Source of the DNA: Thermoanaerobaculales bacterium
GTDB lineage: Bacteria; Acidobacteriota; Thermoanaerobaculia; Thermoanaerobaculales; Sulfomarinibacteraceae
Reading direction: 5' to 3'
Length of the DNA: 64,000 bases
Assembly (NCBI GenBank): GCA_025456145.1
Contig: JALOLD010000010.1
Coordinates: forward strand, 27,048-91,047
Shown here: one piece after another, positions 57,441 through 64,000 of the stretch
Numbering within the stretch: the stretch's first letter is position 1
How the letters are laid out: every line of letters begins with the position of its first letter
The notes under the pieces: model-generated
Database searches by the model: none
What the model saw: only the letters and a program-made list of their open reading frames with translations
What the model was told of the DNA's origin: nothing
Position numbers and translations under genes: made by a program

Positions 57441-58028
57441 ATGAAGATAGTCGCCATCGGAATCCTCGTTCTTCTTCTGATCGCCGGCGCTCTCGCGATG
57501 TTCGGGGTCGGGCAGTACAACCGTCTGGTCGGCCTCGACGAGTCGGTCGACGCCGCCTGGGCCCAGGTCGAGAACGTCTACCAGCGGCGAGCCGATCTGG
57601 TGCCCAATCTGGTCGCGACCGTTAAGGGATCGGCCGAGTTCGAGCAGGACACCCTGACTGCGGTTGTCGAGGCGCGCGGCAAGGTCGGCCAGGTGACCTT
57701 CGACCACGCCCCGACCGCGGCCGAGCTCGAGCAGTTCCAGCAGGCCCAGGACGGTCTGTCGAGCGCCTTGTCCCGGCTGCTGGTGGTCGTCGAGCGCTAC
57801 CCGGACATCAAGTCGACCGAGGCCTTCCGCGACCTCCAGGTCCAGCTCGAGGGCACCGAGAACCGGATCGCGGTCGAGCGGAACCGGTTCAACGAGGTGG
57901 CGCGCGGCTACAACACCGCCCGGCGGTCCTTCCCGACCGTGCTGCTCGCCAACCTCTTCGGCTTCGCCGAGAGGCCGTACTTCGAGGCGACTACGGGCGC
58001 CGAGGCAGCGCCGGTCGTGGAGTTCTGA
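57441..58028 (+). CDS. lemA: LemA family protein
   Basis: 195 residues; ATG 57441 follows GAGGAGG. A membrane helix (IVAIGILVLLLIAGALAMFG) is followed by YNRLVGLDESVDAAWAQVENVYQRRADLVPNLVATVKG, the LemA signature. A four-helix coil then runs to RNRFNEVARGYNTARRSFPTVLLANLFGFAERPYFEA. LemA is an extracytoplasmic membrane protein of unclear role, commonly encoded with TPM-domain proteins, as here. Confidence 0.95.
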   Translation: MKIVAIGILVLLLIAGALAMFGVGQYNRLVGLDESVDAAWAQVENVYQRRADLVPNLVATVKGSAEFEQDTLTAVVEARGKVGQVTFDHAPTAAELEQFQQAQDGLSSALSRLLVVVERYPDIKSTEAFRDLQVQLEGTENRIAVERNRFNEVARGYNTARRSFPTVLLANLFGFAERPYFEATTGAEAAPVVEF

Positions 58029-58032
58029 CCGG

Positions 58033-58689
58033 GTGGACCCGCGGCTCTTCTTCTCCGAGGCCGACCGGCGGGCGATCGTCGAAGCGACCCGCGAGGCCGA
58101 GCTGCGAACCTCGGGCGAGATCGTGCCCTTTGTGGTCGGCGCCTGCGACGACTACCCCGAGGCGGGCTGGAAGGCGGTCGTGTCCGGCGCCCTCCTCGGG
58201 GGCGGCGGAGGGGTTGCGGCGAACTTCCTCGGCGGGTTCTGGGGCGGCTCGGCGTGGCTCTGGTTCGCCCTGCCGGCGGTGCTCACCGCCGCCGCCGCCC
58301 TGCTCGCCGTCCGGGCCTCGGACAACCTGCGCCGGTGGCTGGTGTCGGATGCGACCCTCGACCTGCGGGCCCGCCGGCGGGCGGCGGTGGCCTTCCTCGA
58401 CGAGGAGGTCTTCGCCACCCGGGACCGCACCGGGATCCTGATCTTCGTCGCCCTGTTCGAGCATCGGGTGGTGGTCATGGGCGACGCCGGAATCAACCGG
58501 GCGGTGCCCGACGGCGCATGGCAACGGGTGGTCGCCGACCTGGTCGAGGGTATCCGGGCCGGGATGCCGGCGCGGGCGCTGATCACGGCGATCGGCGAGT
58601 GTGGTCGTCTGCTCGAGGAGCACCGGGTGACGATCGCCCCCGAGGACACCGACGAGCTCGAGAACGCGCTCCGGCTGGTGGACCGCTGA
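58033..58689 (+). CDS. TPM-domain membrane protein
   Basis: 218 residues from GTG 58033. LFFSEADRRAIVEATREAELRTSGEIVPFVV is the TPM-domain start. Two membrane helices (AVVSGALLLGGGGGVAANFLG region and LWFALPAVLTAAAALLAV) are inserted. DRTGILIFVALFEHRVVVMGDAGINRAV and VVADLVEGIRAG continue the TPM fold. Coupled to the next gene by a TGATG overlap. Function undefined; the lemA-TPM-TPM order is common. Confidence 0.88.
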   Translation: MDPRLFFSEADRRAIVEATREAELRTSGEIVPFVVGACDDYPEAGWKAVVSGALLGGGGGVAANFLGGFWGGSAWLWFALPAVLTAAAALLAVRASDNLRRWLVSDATLDLRARRRAAVAFLDEEVFATRDRTGILIFVALFEHRVVVMGDAGINRAVPDGAWQRVVADLVEGIRAGMPARALITAIGECGRLLEEHRVTIAPEDTDELENALRLVDR

Positions 58690-59588
58690 TGCGAGCCCGG
58701 GCCGTCGCCCTCGCCGCCGCGGTGGTCGCGTCGCTTCCGGTCCTCGCCCTCGAGGTTCCGCGTCTCGAACGGCGCGTGACCGATCTCGCCGGCCTGTTCA
58801 CCGCGCAGGCCGCGGCCGCCATGGAGACCGAGCTCGAGCGGCTCGAGCGCGACACCGGCGCCCAGGTCGCGGTGCTCACCATCGCCAGTCTCGAGGGCGA
58901 CTCGCTCGAGGACTTCTCGATCCGGGTCGTCGAGGCCTGGCAGCTCGGCGACCGCGAGCGGGACAACGGCGTGCTGGTTCTCATCTCCCGCGACGACCGG
59001 CTGATCCGGATCGAGGTCGGCTACGGCCTCGAGGGCGTGCTTCCCGACGCCCTGTGCGGCCGCATTATCGACCGGGCGATGCGCCCCGCCTTCCGCAGGG
59101 GCGACTTCTCTGGGGGCGCCTCGGGGGCGATCGAGATCATCGCTGGCGCGGTTCGCGGCGACCCCGAGGCGGCGGCCGCGATCGCCGACCGCGCCGCCCC
59201 GGGCCCGACCGGCGGGACCGCGGCGGTGATCGCCGTGGTGCTGCTCGGTCTGCTCGGCACCTTCGGTCTCGGCGCGCTCTTCGCCAAGGGGATCGGCGGC
59301 TGGTTCCTCTACCTCTTCCTGGTCCCCTTCATCTCGGGGCTGTCGGGGGCGATGCTCGGCTCGCGATGGGCGACGGTCGCCGTCATCGCCTGGTTGGTCG
59401 GCTTCCCGATCCTGCGCATCCTCCTGTGGAGCACCGGCGCCGGGAAGAGCTTCCGCGCCTCGCACCCGACATGGACCTCGTGGGGCTCGTCCGCCGGCTC
59501 CTGGGGAGGCAGCTCGTGGGGGGGCGGCGGCGGGTTCTCCGGCGGCGGTGGGAGCTTCGGCGGCGGCGGCGCGTCGGGCGGGTGGTGA
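58689..59588 (+). CDS. TPM-domain (YgcG-like) secreted/membrane protein with Gly-rich tail
   Basis: 299 residues from ATG 58689. Signal peptide, then a TPM domain: RVTDLAGLFTAQAAAAMETELERLERDTGAQVAVLTI, AWQLGDRERDNGVLVLISRDDRLIRIEVGYGLEGVLPD and AMRPAFRRGDFSGGASGAIEIIAGAV. Two or three membrane helices follow. The C-terminal tail is Ser/Gly/Trp-rich (about the last 45 residues), typical of YgcG-like proteins. Works with LemA by context. Confidence 0.9.
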   Translation: MRARAVALAAAVVASLPVLALEVPRLERRVTDLAGLFTAQAAAAMETELERLERDTGAQVAVLTIASLEGDSLEDFSIRVVEAWQLGDRERDNGVLVLISRDDRLIRIEVGYGLEGVLPDALCGRIIDRAMRPAFRRGDFSGGASGAIEIIAGAVRGDPEAAAAIADRAAPGPTGGTAAVIAVVLLGLLGTFGLGALFAKGIGGWFLYLFLVPFISGLSGAMLGSRWATVAVIAWLVGFPILRILLWSTGAGKSFRASHPTWTSWGSSAGSWGGSSWGGGGGFSGGGGSFGGGGASGGW

Positions 59589-59614
59589 GGCGGCGACCCG
59601 CGTCGTGACAGGGG

Positions 59615-59667
59615 CCGCTGCCGCTGCCATCGGACGCGGACTCGGACGCGGACTCGGACTCGGACGC
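59615..59667. repeat. half copy of the hexamer-bounded element
   Basis: GCCGCTGCCGCTGCC is followed by six GGAC(G/T)C units whose G/T order is the same as in the last six units of element A's right edge. The left half of the element is absent. Confidence 0.7.
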
Positions 59668-59690
59668 GGAAGGTGCCGCTGGCCGCTGCC

Positions 59691-61634
59691 CTACTGTCGC
59701 AGCCGCTCCCGGGTGAGCGCCTCGAGCCCGCCGGCGAGCACCAGCTCCTGGGCCGCGGGACCGATCGGTGAGACCGGGTACTCGCGTCCGTTCCAGACCG
59801 CCTTGGCCCGCCGGAAGTCGACCGTGAGCGGTCCCGCCGGGATCGACTTTTCCCCGGCCGCTGCCTCGGCCGCGAACGCCGCCTTCACCGCCGCGGCGAG
59901 CGCCGGCGACTCGAGGCAGATGAAGGCGTTGTTGAACGCGTTTCTCAGGTAGGTCTGCGAGAAGCTCGTGGCGATCACCGCCCGGATGCCGCGGTGCTTG
60001 AGCGCGGTCGCCGCCTGCTCGCGCGACGAGCCGGTTCCGAAGTTGGCGCCGGCGACCAGGATGTCGCCCTCGGCGGCGATCGCCTGGAAGGAGGGGTCGT
60101 AGTTGGCCATGGCGTGGCTCGCCATCTCCTCGGGGGTGAGGTGGTCGAGATAGGTCACGTCCTTGCCGTAAATGCCGTCGGTGTTGAGGTTGTCGACCGG
60201 GAGCAGGAGCGCGCGGCCGGCGAGGCGCTCGGTGAAGCCGTCGAGGATCGCGACCTCGCGCTCGGGGGGCGTCCAGCCGTGGTCGGCGAACCGGATCTCG
60301 GGGACCGACGACCCGAGATCGGCCGGCCCGGTGATGAAGCCGGCGACGGCCGAGGCGGCCACCACGGCCGGGCTCGCGAGATAGGCCTGGGCGTCGCGCG
60401 AGCCCATGCGGCCCTTGAAGTTGCGGTTGGTCGCCGAGATCCCGACCTCGCCCGGCTCGAGCAACCCGACCCCGAGACCGATGCAGGCGCCGCAGCCGGG
60501 CGGCAGCGGGATCGCCCCGGCGGCGACCAGGTCGCCCCAGATCCCCTTGGCCTCGGCGTCGTGCTGGACCGAGGCGGAGGCGGCGGCGATGTAGAGCTCG
60601 ACGCCCGCGGCAACCTTCGAGCCGCGCAGCACGGCGGCGGCCTGGGCGAGGTCATCGAGCCGCGAGTTGACGCACGACAGGAGGTAGGCCTTGTGGATCG
60701 TGACGCGCTCGCGGGCGATCTCGGCGACCGGGCGCATGACCGACACGGTGTCGGGGCCCGAGACGTGGGGCGACACCGCGGCCAGGTCGAGGAGGATCGA
60801 CGCCGCGTACGAGGCGTCCTCGTCGGGTCGCGGAGGGGCGTCGTCCCAGGCGGCGATCATCGCACCGGTGAGCCGGTCGGGGATGTCGAGGGCCTCGAGC
60901 ATCGCGGCCCGGCCGCGCAGGTAGTGGGAGGTCTTCTCGTCGTAGCCGAACCAGCCGACGAGGGCGCCCCACTCGGTGGTCATGTTGGCGACCGTCATCC
61001 GCTCGTCGACCGACAGCGAGGCGGCGCCCGGGCCGTGGAACTCGACCGCCGCGTTGAGGACCTCGCCGCGGCTGTAGAGCCCGCACAGCGTGATGATCAC
61101 GTCCTTGCCGGTGACCCCGGGGCGGAGCTCGCCCTCGAGCACCACCTTGACCGTCCGCGGCACCTGCCACCAGGTCACCCCGGTCGCCCAGATGGCTGCG
61201 GCGTCGGTCCGCACCACCGGGGTGCCGACCGCCGCGACCGCGCCGTACATGTTCGAGTGCGAGTCCGACGCCACGACCAGCGCGCCGGGGTGGACGAAGC
61301 CGTTCTCGATCATCAGCTGGTGGCCGATCCCCGCGCCGGCGGGGTGGAAGACGATCCCCTGCTCGCGGGCGAAGGCCTCGATCTTCGAGTACTTCTCGAG
61401 GTTCGCCGCGGAGCCGTCCTGGACGTTGTGGTCGAGGGCGAAGACCGGCTGCGCCGGGTCGGCGACCCGGCTCGCCCCGATCGCGCGGAACTTGGGCAGC
61501 ACCGCGCCGGTGTTGTCGTGGGTCATGACGTGGGCCGGCCGGACCGTCACCATGTCGCCGGCGAGCACCTCGTGGCCCGCGGCGAGCCCCACCGCGTGCG
61601 CCTGGACTACCTTTTCAGTTATCGTCTGCGGCAT
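59691..61634 (-). CDS. aconitase-family hydratase (aconitase/homoaconitase-like)
   Basis: 647 residues from ATG 61634; ATG 61679 would add 15. Fe-S Cys are seen in LLSCVNSRLDDL and PPGCGACIGLG. Substrate blocks: THDNTGAVLPKF, FALDHNVQDGSAAN, VVASDSHSNMYGAVAAVGTPVVRTD, ANMTTEWGALVGWFGYDE, SATNRNFKGRMGSRDAQAYLASPAVVAASAVAG. The C-terminal swivel domain has GTGSSREQAATALKHRGI. Shorter than the ~900-residue AcnA; closest to the ~650-residue aconitase/homoaconitase form. With the neighbouring PrpD protein, a methylcitrate or citrate-type step is possible. Confidence 0.87.
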   Translation of the reverse strand: MPQTITEKVVQAHAVGLAAGHEVLAGDMVTVRPAHVMTHDNTGAVLPKFRAIGASRVADPAQPVFALDHNVQDGSAANLEKYSKIEAFAREQGIVFHPAGAGIGHQLMIENGFVHPGALVVASDSHSNMYGAVAAVGTPVVRTDAAAIWATGVTWWQVPRTVKVVLEGELRPGVTGKDVIITLCGLYSRGEVLNAAVEFHGPGAASLSVDERMTVANMTTEWGALVGWFGYDEKTSHYLRGRAAMLEALDIPDRLTGAMIAAWDDAPPRPDEDASYAASILLDLAAVSPHVSGPDTVSVMRPVAEIARERVTIHKAYLLSCVNSRLDDLAQAAAVLRGSKVAAGVELYIAAASASVQHDAEAKGIWGDLVAAGAIPLPPGCGACIGLGVGLLEPGEVGISATNRNFKGRMGSRDAQAYLASPAVVAASAVAGFITGPADLGSSVPEIRFADHGWTPPEREVAILDGFTERLAGRALLLPVDNLNTDGIYGKDVTYLDHLTPEEMASHAMANYDPSFQAIAAEGDILVAGANFGTGSSREQAATALKHRGIRAVIATSFSQTYLRNAFNNAFICLESPALAAAVKAAFAAEAAAGEKSIPAGPLTVDFRRAKAVWNGREYPVSPIGPAAQELVLAGGLEALTRERLRQ

Positions 61635-61743
61635 TCCTCCGCGCTCCTGTCTCGCGGGCCGGGTGCCTGCCTCCGACATTCCTCACCGCGAGCGATGTCG
61701 TGGGCCTGGCTGCCCTCCCGTCGCGTTTCGGGTTGGCGGTGTG

Positions 61744-63117
61744 TCAAGCGTGAACGGTCAGCCTCCCCATCAGCTCCCGCACGTCCTCGAACAGCTCGGT
61801 CCGGTTGATGGCGTCCTGAATCCTCTCGACCTCCTCGGCGGTGGCGACGCCCTCGGCCAGCGCTCTGAGCTTGCCCGAGATCTCGTCGTCGGTGAGCGGG
61901 TTGCGCGGGTCGCCCTTGGGGTAGTCGAGCCGCTGCTCGAGCTCGCGACCGTCGGTCGTCCGGATCACCACCCGGACCCGCTGGAGCGCCGGAAAGACCG
62001 CCTCGATCTCCGGGTCGGCGATGACCCTGACCTTGGGGAGCTGGGCGCGGATCGTCGGGTCCATGATCTTCGCCGCGGTGAACTGGATCGGCGTCACCTG
62101 GCGGTCGGCGACCGCGGCAGCAATGACGTAGGGCAGCGAGTGGTCGGCGGTCTCCTTGGTGCGTGGGTCGTACTTCGAGGGGTCGGCGAGGATGTCGGCC
62201 GCCCGGGCGAGCGAGTAGACGGTCACCGTCTCGACCTCGTCGGGGGCGAGGTCGTGACCCTTGACGAGATCGAGGGTCGCCGAGATCGGCGCGTGGGTCA
62301 GCGCCTCGGTGGGGAAGAACTTCATCCCGCACTGGAGGATCCGCCACGACTCGCCGAGCCCTTCGGTGAGAACGTCGAACCTCCAGTCGGTCGAGAAGAC
62401 GTGGCTGAAGCCCTCCTTGCCGTCGAGGACGTGCTCGGGCCCGGTGTAGCCCCGCTCAGCGAGCAGCGCGGCGAGCACCCCGGACTGGGTGGCCAGCGGA
62501 TCGACGGTGTTCTTCATCATCGTCAGCTTGCCGGCGGTCACCGAGCCGGTCGTGCAGTGGCGCGACGCCGAGATCCCGATCGCGTGCTGCAGCCGCTCGG
62601 CGTCGAGGCCGAGCATCCGGCCGGCGGCGATCGGCGCCGCGGCGGCGGTCAGGGTGGCGTGGTGCCAGCCGATCTCGCGGATCCCCGGGAAGCTCGCCTC
62701 GCACAGGCGCTGCTCGAACTCGTAGGCCAGAGCGATCCCGACCAGCAGGTCGCGGCCGGACCGGCCGGCCCGCTCGGCGCAGGCGATCGCCGCCGGGATG
62801 AGATCCGAGGGGTGGGAGGGGTCCTGCTTCCAATAGATGTCGTTGTAGTCCATCACCCGGATCATCAGTGCGTTGAGCAGCGAGGCCGAGACCGGGTCCC
62901 AGCGCTCGCCGGTGACCAGCACGGTCGACGGCCCCACGCCCGCGCACTCTCCGAGGACCCCGCGCGCGATGTGGACGTCGTGCTGCTGGGCGCCGCCGAG
63001 AGCGCAGCCGACCGAGTCCATGAGATAGCGCTTGCACTCGGCGACCACCTCGGGCGGCAGGTCGTCGTAGACGACGGATGCGGCCCACTCGGCCATGGTG
63101 CGGGTGACATTGGGCAT
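61744..63117 (-). CDS. MmgE/PrpD family protein
   Basis: 457 residues from ATG 63117, preceded by GGAGG. DLPPEVVAECKRYLMDSVGCALGGAQ is the PrpD opening. SASLLNALMIRVMDYNDIYW, HPSDLIPAAIACAERAGRSGRDLL, GIREIGWHHATLTAAAAPIAAGRMLGLD and HAIGISASRHCTTGSVTAGKLTMMKN follow. Related to 2-methylcitrate dehydratase; some members isomerise or epimerise other dicarboxylates. Encoded with the aconitase-like gene, about 110 bases apart, so both may act on one tricarboxylate path. TACAAT at 63147-63152 is a possible -10. Confidence 0.92.
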   Translation of the reverse strand: MPNVTRTMAEWAASVVYDDLPPEVVAECKRYLMDSVGCALGGAQQHDVHIARGVLGECAGVGPSTVLVTGERWDPVSASLLNALMIRVMDYNDIYWKQDPSHPSDLIPAAIACAERAGRSGRDLLVGIALAYEFEQRLCEASFPGIREIGWHHATLTAAAAPIAAGRMLGLDAERLQHAIGISASRHCTTGSVTAGKLTMMKNTVDPLATQSGVLAALLAERGYTGPEHVLDGKEGFSHVFSTDWRFDVLTEGLGESWRILQCGMKFFPTEALTHAPISATLDLVKGHDLAPDEVETVTVYSLARAADILADPSKYDPRTKETADHSLPYVIAAAVADRQVTPIQFTAAKIMDPTIRAQLPKVRVIADPEIEAVFPALQRVRVVIRTTDGRELEQRLDYPKGDPRNPLTDDEISGKLRALAEGVATAEEVERIQDAINRTELFEDVRELMGRLTVHA

Positions 63118-63430
63118 GGATCGTCCTCCTGTCCGCAAGCCAGGGGATTGTAGCTTGGTCGCGTGTCTGCTTCCTCGCCCGAGCCGGGGTCCGGTCCCGG
63201 CCCGGAGCGGGAGCGATCGACGGGTCGAGCCTTCGGCGACGGCTGCCCGACGTCGCCCCGGCGTCGCGCCGCCGGCGCGAGCGGCGGCCGGCATCGTGAC
63301 CGGAGCGGATGCTCAGTGGGGCGCCGGGTGAGCAGACCTCCTCGGGGGGTCCGGGTTTCCAGGGGCAGCGTCAGCGTCAGGGGCAGCGGCAGCGTCAGGA
63401 ACAGCGGCGGGGGCCGGCGCCGGGTACGGG
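63118..63430. other. intergenic region with CAGCGTCAGG repeats
   Basis: No gene supported. Positions 63363-63410 hold an irregular GGGCAGCGTCAGCGTCAGG-type array, related to the centre of element A. It marks the boundary between the PrpD and IVS genes. Confidence 0.5.
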
Positions 63431-63778
63431 TCACGGATGGAGCAACCGCCAGGTGATGGCCCGGACCTCGTCGAGGAGGTCGAGGGCCCGCCGCGCATCG
63501 GCGGTCTCGACGACTCCGGCTACGAGAAGCAGCCGGAGGTGGACATCAGCCTCCTTGGCGGAGCCGTAGGCGATCCGCCAGTGCTGGAGCCGATCCCTGC
63601 CAGCTCGTCCATGACCTTCGGCCAAGTTCGCCGGCACCGAGCTCGCAGCTCGCATGAGCTGATCGGCAACTGATCTCAAGGGAGCGGGAACGCGCAGCAC
63701 GAGCTCAATCGCGATGCCAGCCGCCTCCATTGCCTTGCGGTAGGCGATCAGGCCGGTTGTCGGGAGAGCGTCGTGCAT
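63431..63778 (-). CDS. IVS/Avd-like four-helix-bundle protein
   Basis: 115 residues from ATG 63778, preceded by GGAGGTGACC; an upstream ATG at 63799 is less well placed. LIAYRKAMEAAGIAIELVLRVPAPLRSVADQLMRAASSVPANLAEGHGR is the S23/IVS (TIGR02436-type) signature, with four amphipathic helices and a GSAKEADVHLRLL segment. The fold is the same as that of Avd, the accessory protein of diversity-generating retroelements, but most solo members are not in such elements. No reverse transcriptase or template repeat is in the window. Often associated with repeats. Confidence 0.86.
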   Translation of the reverse strand: MHDALPTTGLIAYRKAMEAAGIAIELVLRVPAPLRSVADQLMRAASSVPANLAEGHGRAGRDRLQHWRIAYGSAKEADVHLRLLLVAGVVETADARRALDLLDEVRAITWRLLHP

Positions 63779-63924
63779 GGTCACCTCCGGGGTGTTCATG
63801 GCCCCTCTCCCAGCCGCCGGCCCAGCCCCTGTCAAGGGCCGCGTTCGACGCGGTACATTTCACCCTTGACAGGGGCTGGGCCGGCGGCTACGCGTGATTC
63901 CAGAACACCCCGGAGGTGACCATG
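63776..63924. repeat. two-level inverted duplication of the IVS gene start region
   Basis: Outer arms of 21 bases (63776-63796 and 63904-63924) and inner arms of 27 bases (63812-63838 and 63863-63889) are perfect inverted copies. Unmatched spacers of 15 and 14 bases and a 24-base loop separate them. The outer arm contains the GGAGGTGACC ribosome-binding site and ATG. The inner arm contains CCCTTGACAGGGG. The loop has its own CCGCGT-TCG-ACGCGG hairpin. Confidence 0.9.
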
Positions 63925-64000
63925 CTGCCGCTGCCGCTGCCGCTGCCGCTGCCGCTGCCGCTGCCGCTGCCGCTGCCGCTGCCGCTGCCGCTGCCGCTGC
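63925..64000 (+). repeat. CTGCCG microsatellite running off the window
   Basis: About 12.7 perfect CTGCCG units from 63925 to the last base. They directly follow an ATG with the duplicated ribosome-binding site, so the frame reads Met-(Leu-Pro)n. It is cut by the window end. Whether it is translated is unknown. Confidence 0.9.

Noticed and set aside
63925..64000. CRISPR array or coding start of an LP-repeat protein
   Set aside because: There are no spacers; the frame is cut by the window so coding cannot be supported.

Overview
The window is very GC-rich bacterial chromosome with long antisense open frames, GTG starts and tightly packed operons. Gene content includes a C25 (gingipain-type) peptidase, a cbb3 oxidase with fused CcoN-CcoO, a phasin, a DUF4082 secreted protein, DUF1302/DUF1329, an IVS-type four-helix-bundle protein and many small interspersed repeats. 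Together these suggest an uncultured or environmental lineage such as Acidobacteriota (Thermoanaerobaculia-like). This taxonomic guess is an inference from gene content only. There is no phage, plasmid, CRISPR, rRNA or tRNA signature.

Layout. 0-4.3 kb: the 3' part of a C25 peptidase gene, a small secreted protein, and a membrane pseudokinase with a repeat-rich C-terminus. 4.3-8 kb: yraN and queA (divergent), ccoS, and an MscS channel. 8-17.8 kb: the cbb3 oxidase module on the minus strand (rrf2, ccoNO fusion, ccoQ, ccoP, ccoG, fixH/ccoH, a SafE-like membrane protein, ccoI), with a DUF4082 gene and the MscS gene inserted on the other strand. 17.8-20.3 kb: a ChvG/ChvI-like two-component pair. 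20.4-21.7 kb: phasin and SCP2-like genes, with a clear sigma70 promoter and palindromic operators before the phasin. 22-28.4 kb: a zinc-ribbon membrane protein, an SDR, tsaE, bifunctional nnr, and a sodium:solute symporter. 28.7-33.1 kb: pilT, recX, alaS. 33.2-37.4 kb: two alpha/beta hydrolases head to head and a tandem universal stress protein. 37.4-44.5 kb: a nine-gene Mrp-type antiporter operon in which every junction is a 4-base start/stop overlap. 44.9-45.8 kb: a twin CDGSH protein and deoD. 46.2-54.7 kb: an N-acyl-D-amino-acid deacylase lipoprotein and an RND/YCF48/DUF1329/DUF1302 envelope cassette. 55-57.3 kb: a GGDEF-EAL protein. 57.4-59.6 kb: lemA and two TPM-domain genes. 59.7-63.1 kb: an aconitase-family protein and an MmgE/PrpD protein. 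63.4-64 kb: an IVS/Avd-like four-helix protein whose start region is duplicated as an inverted repeat, running into a CTGCCG microsatellite at the window edge.

How parts fit: the cbb3 module with Rrf2 points to microaerobic respiration under Fe-S or redox control. The phasin and SCP2 genes suggest polyester granules and lipid handling. Mrp, Usp and MscS fit ion and osmotic stress. The RND-YCF48-DUF1329-DUF1302 set is probably an envelope lipid-handling machine.

The least explained signals are in the non-coding DNA: (i) a composite element bounded by opposed GTCCGC/GGACGC hexamer arrays with a conserved palindromic centre; (ii) a hairpin repeat family built on CACAAAGACAC-type arms; (iii) heptamer tandem arrays upstream of deoD; (iv) the phasin operator array; (v) the inverted-duplicate start region at the right end.
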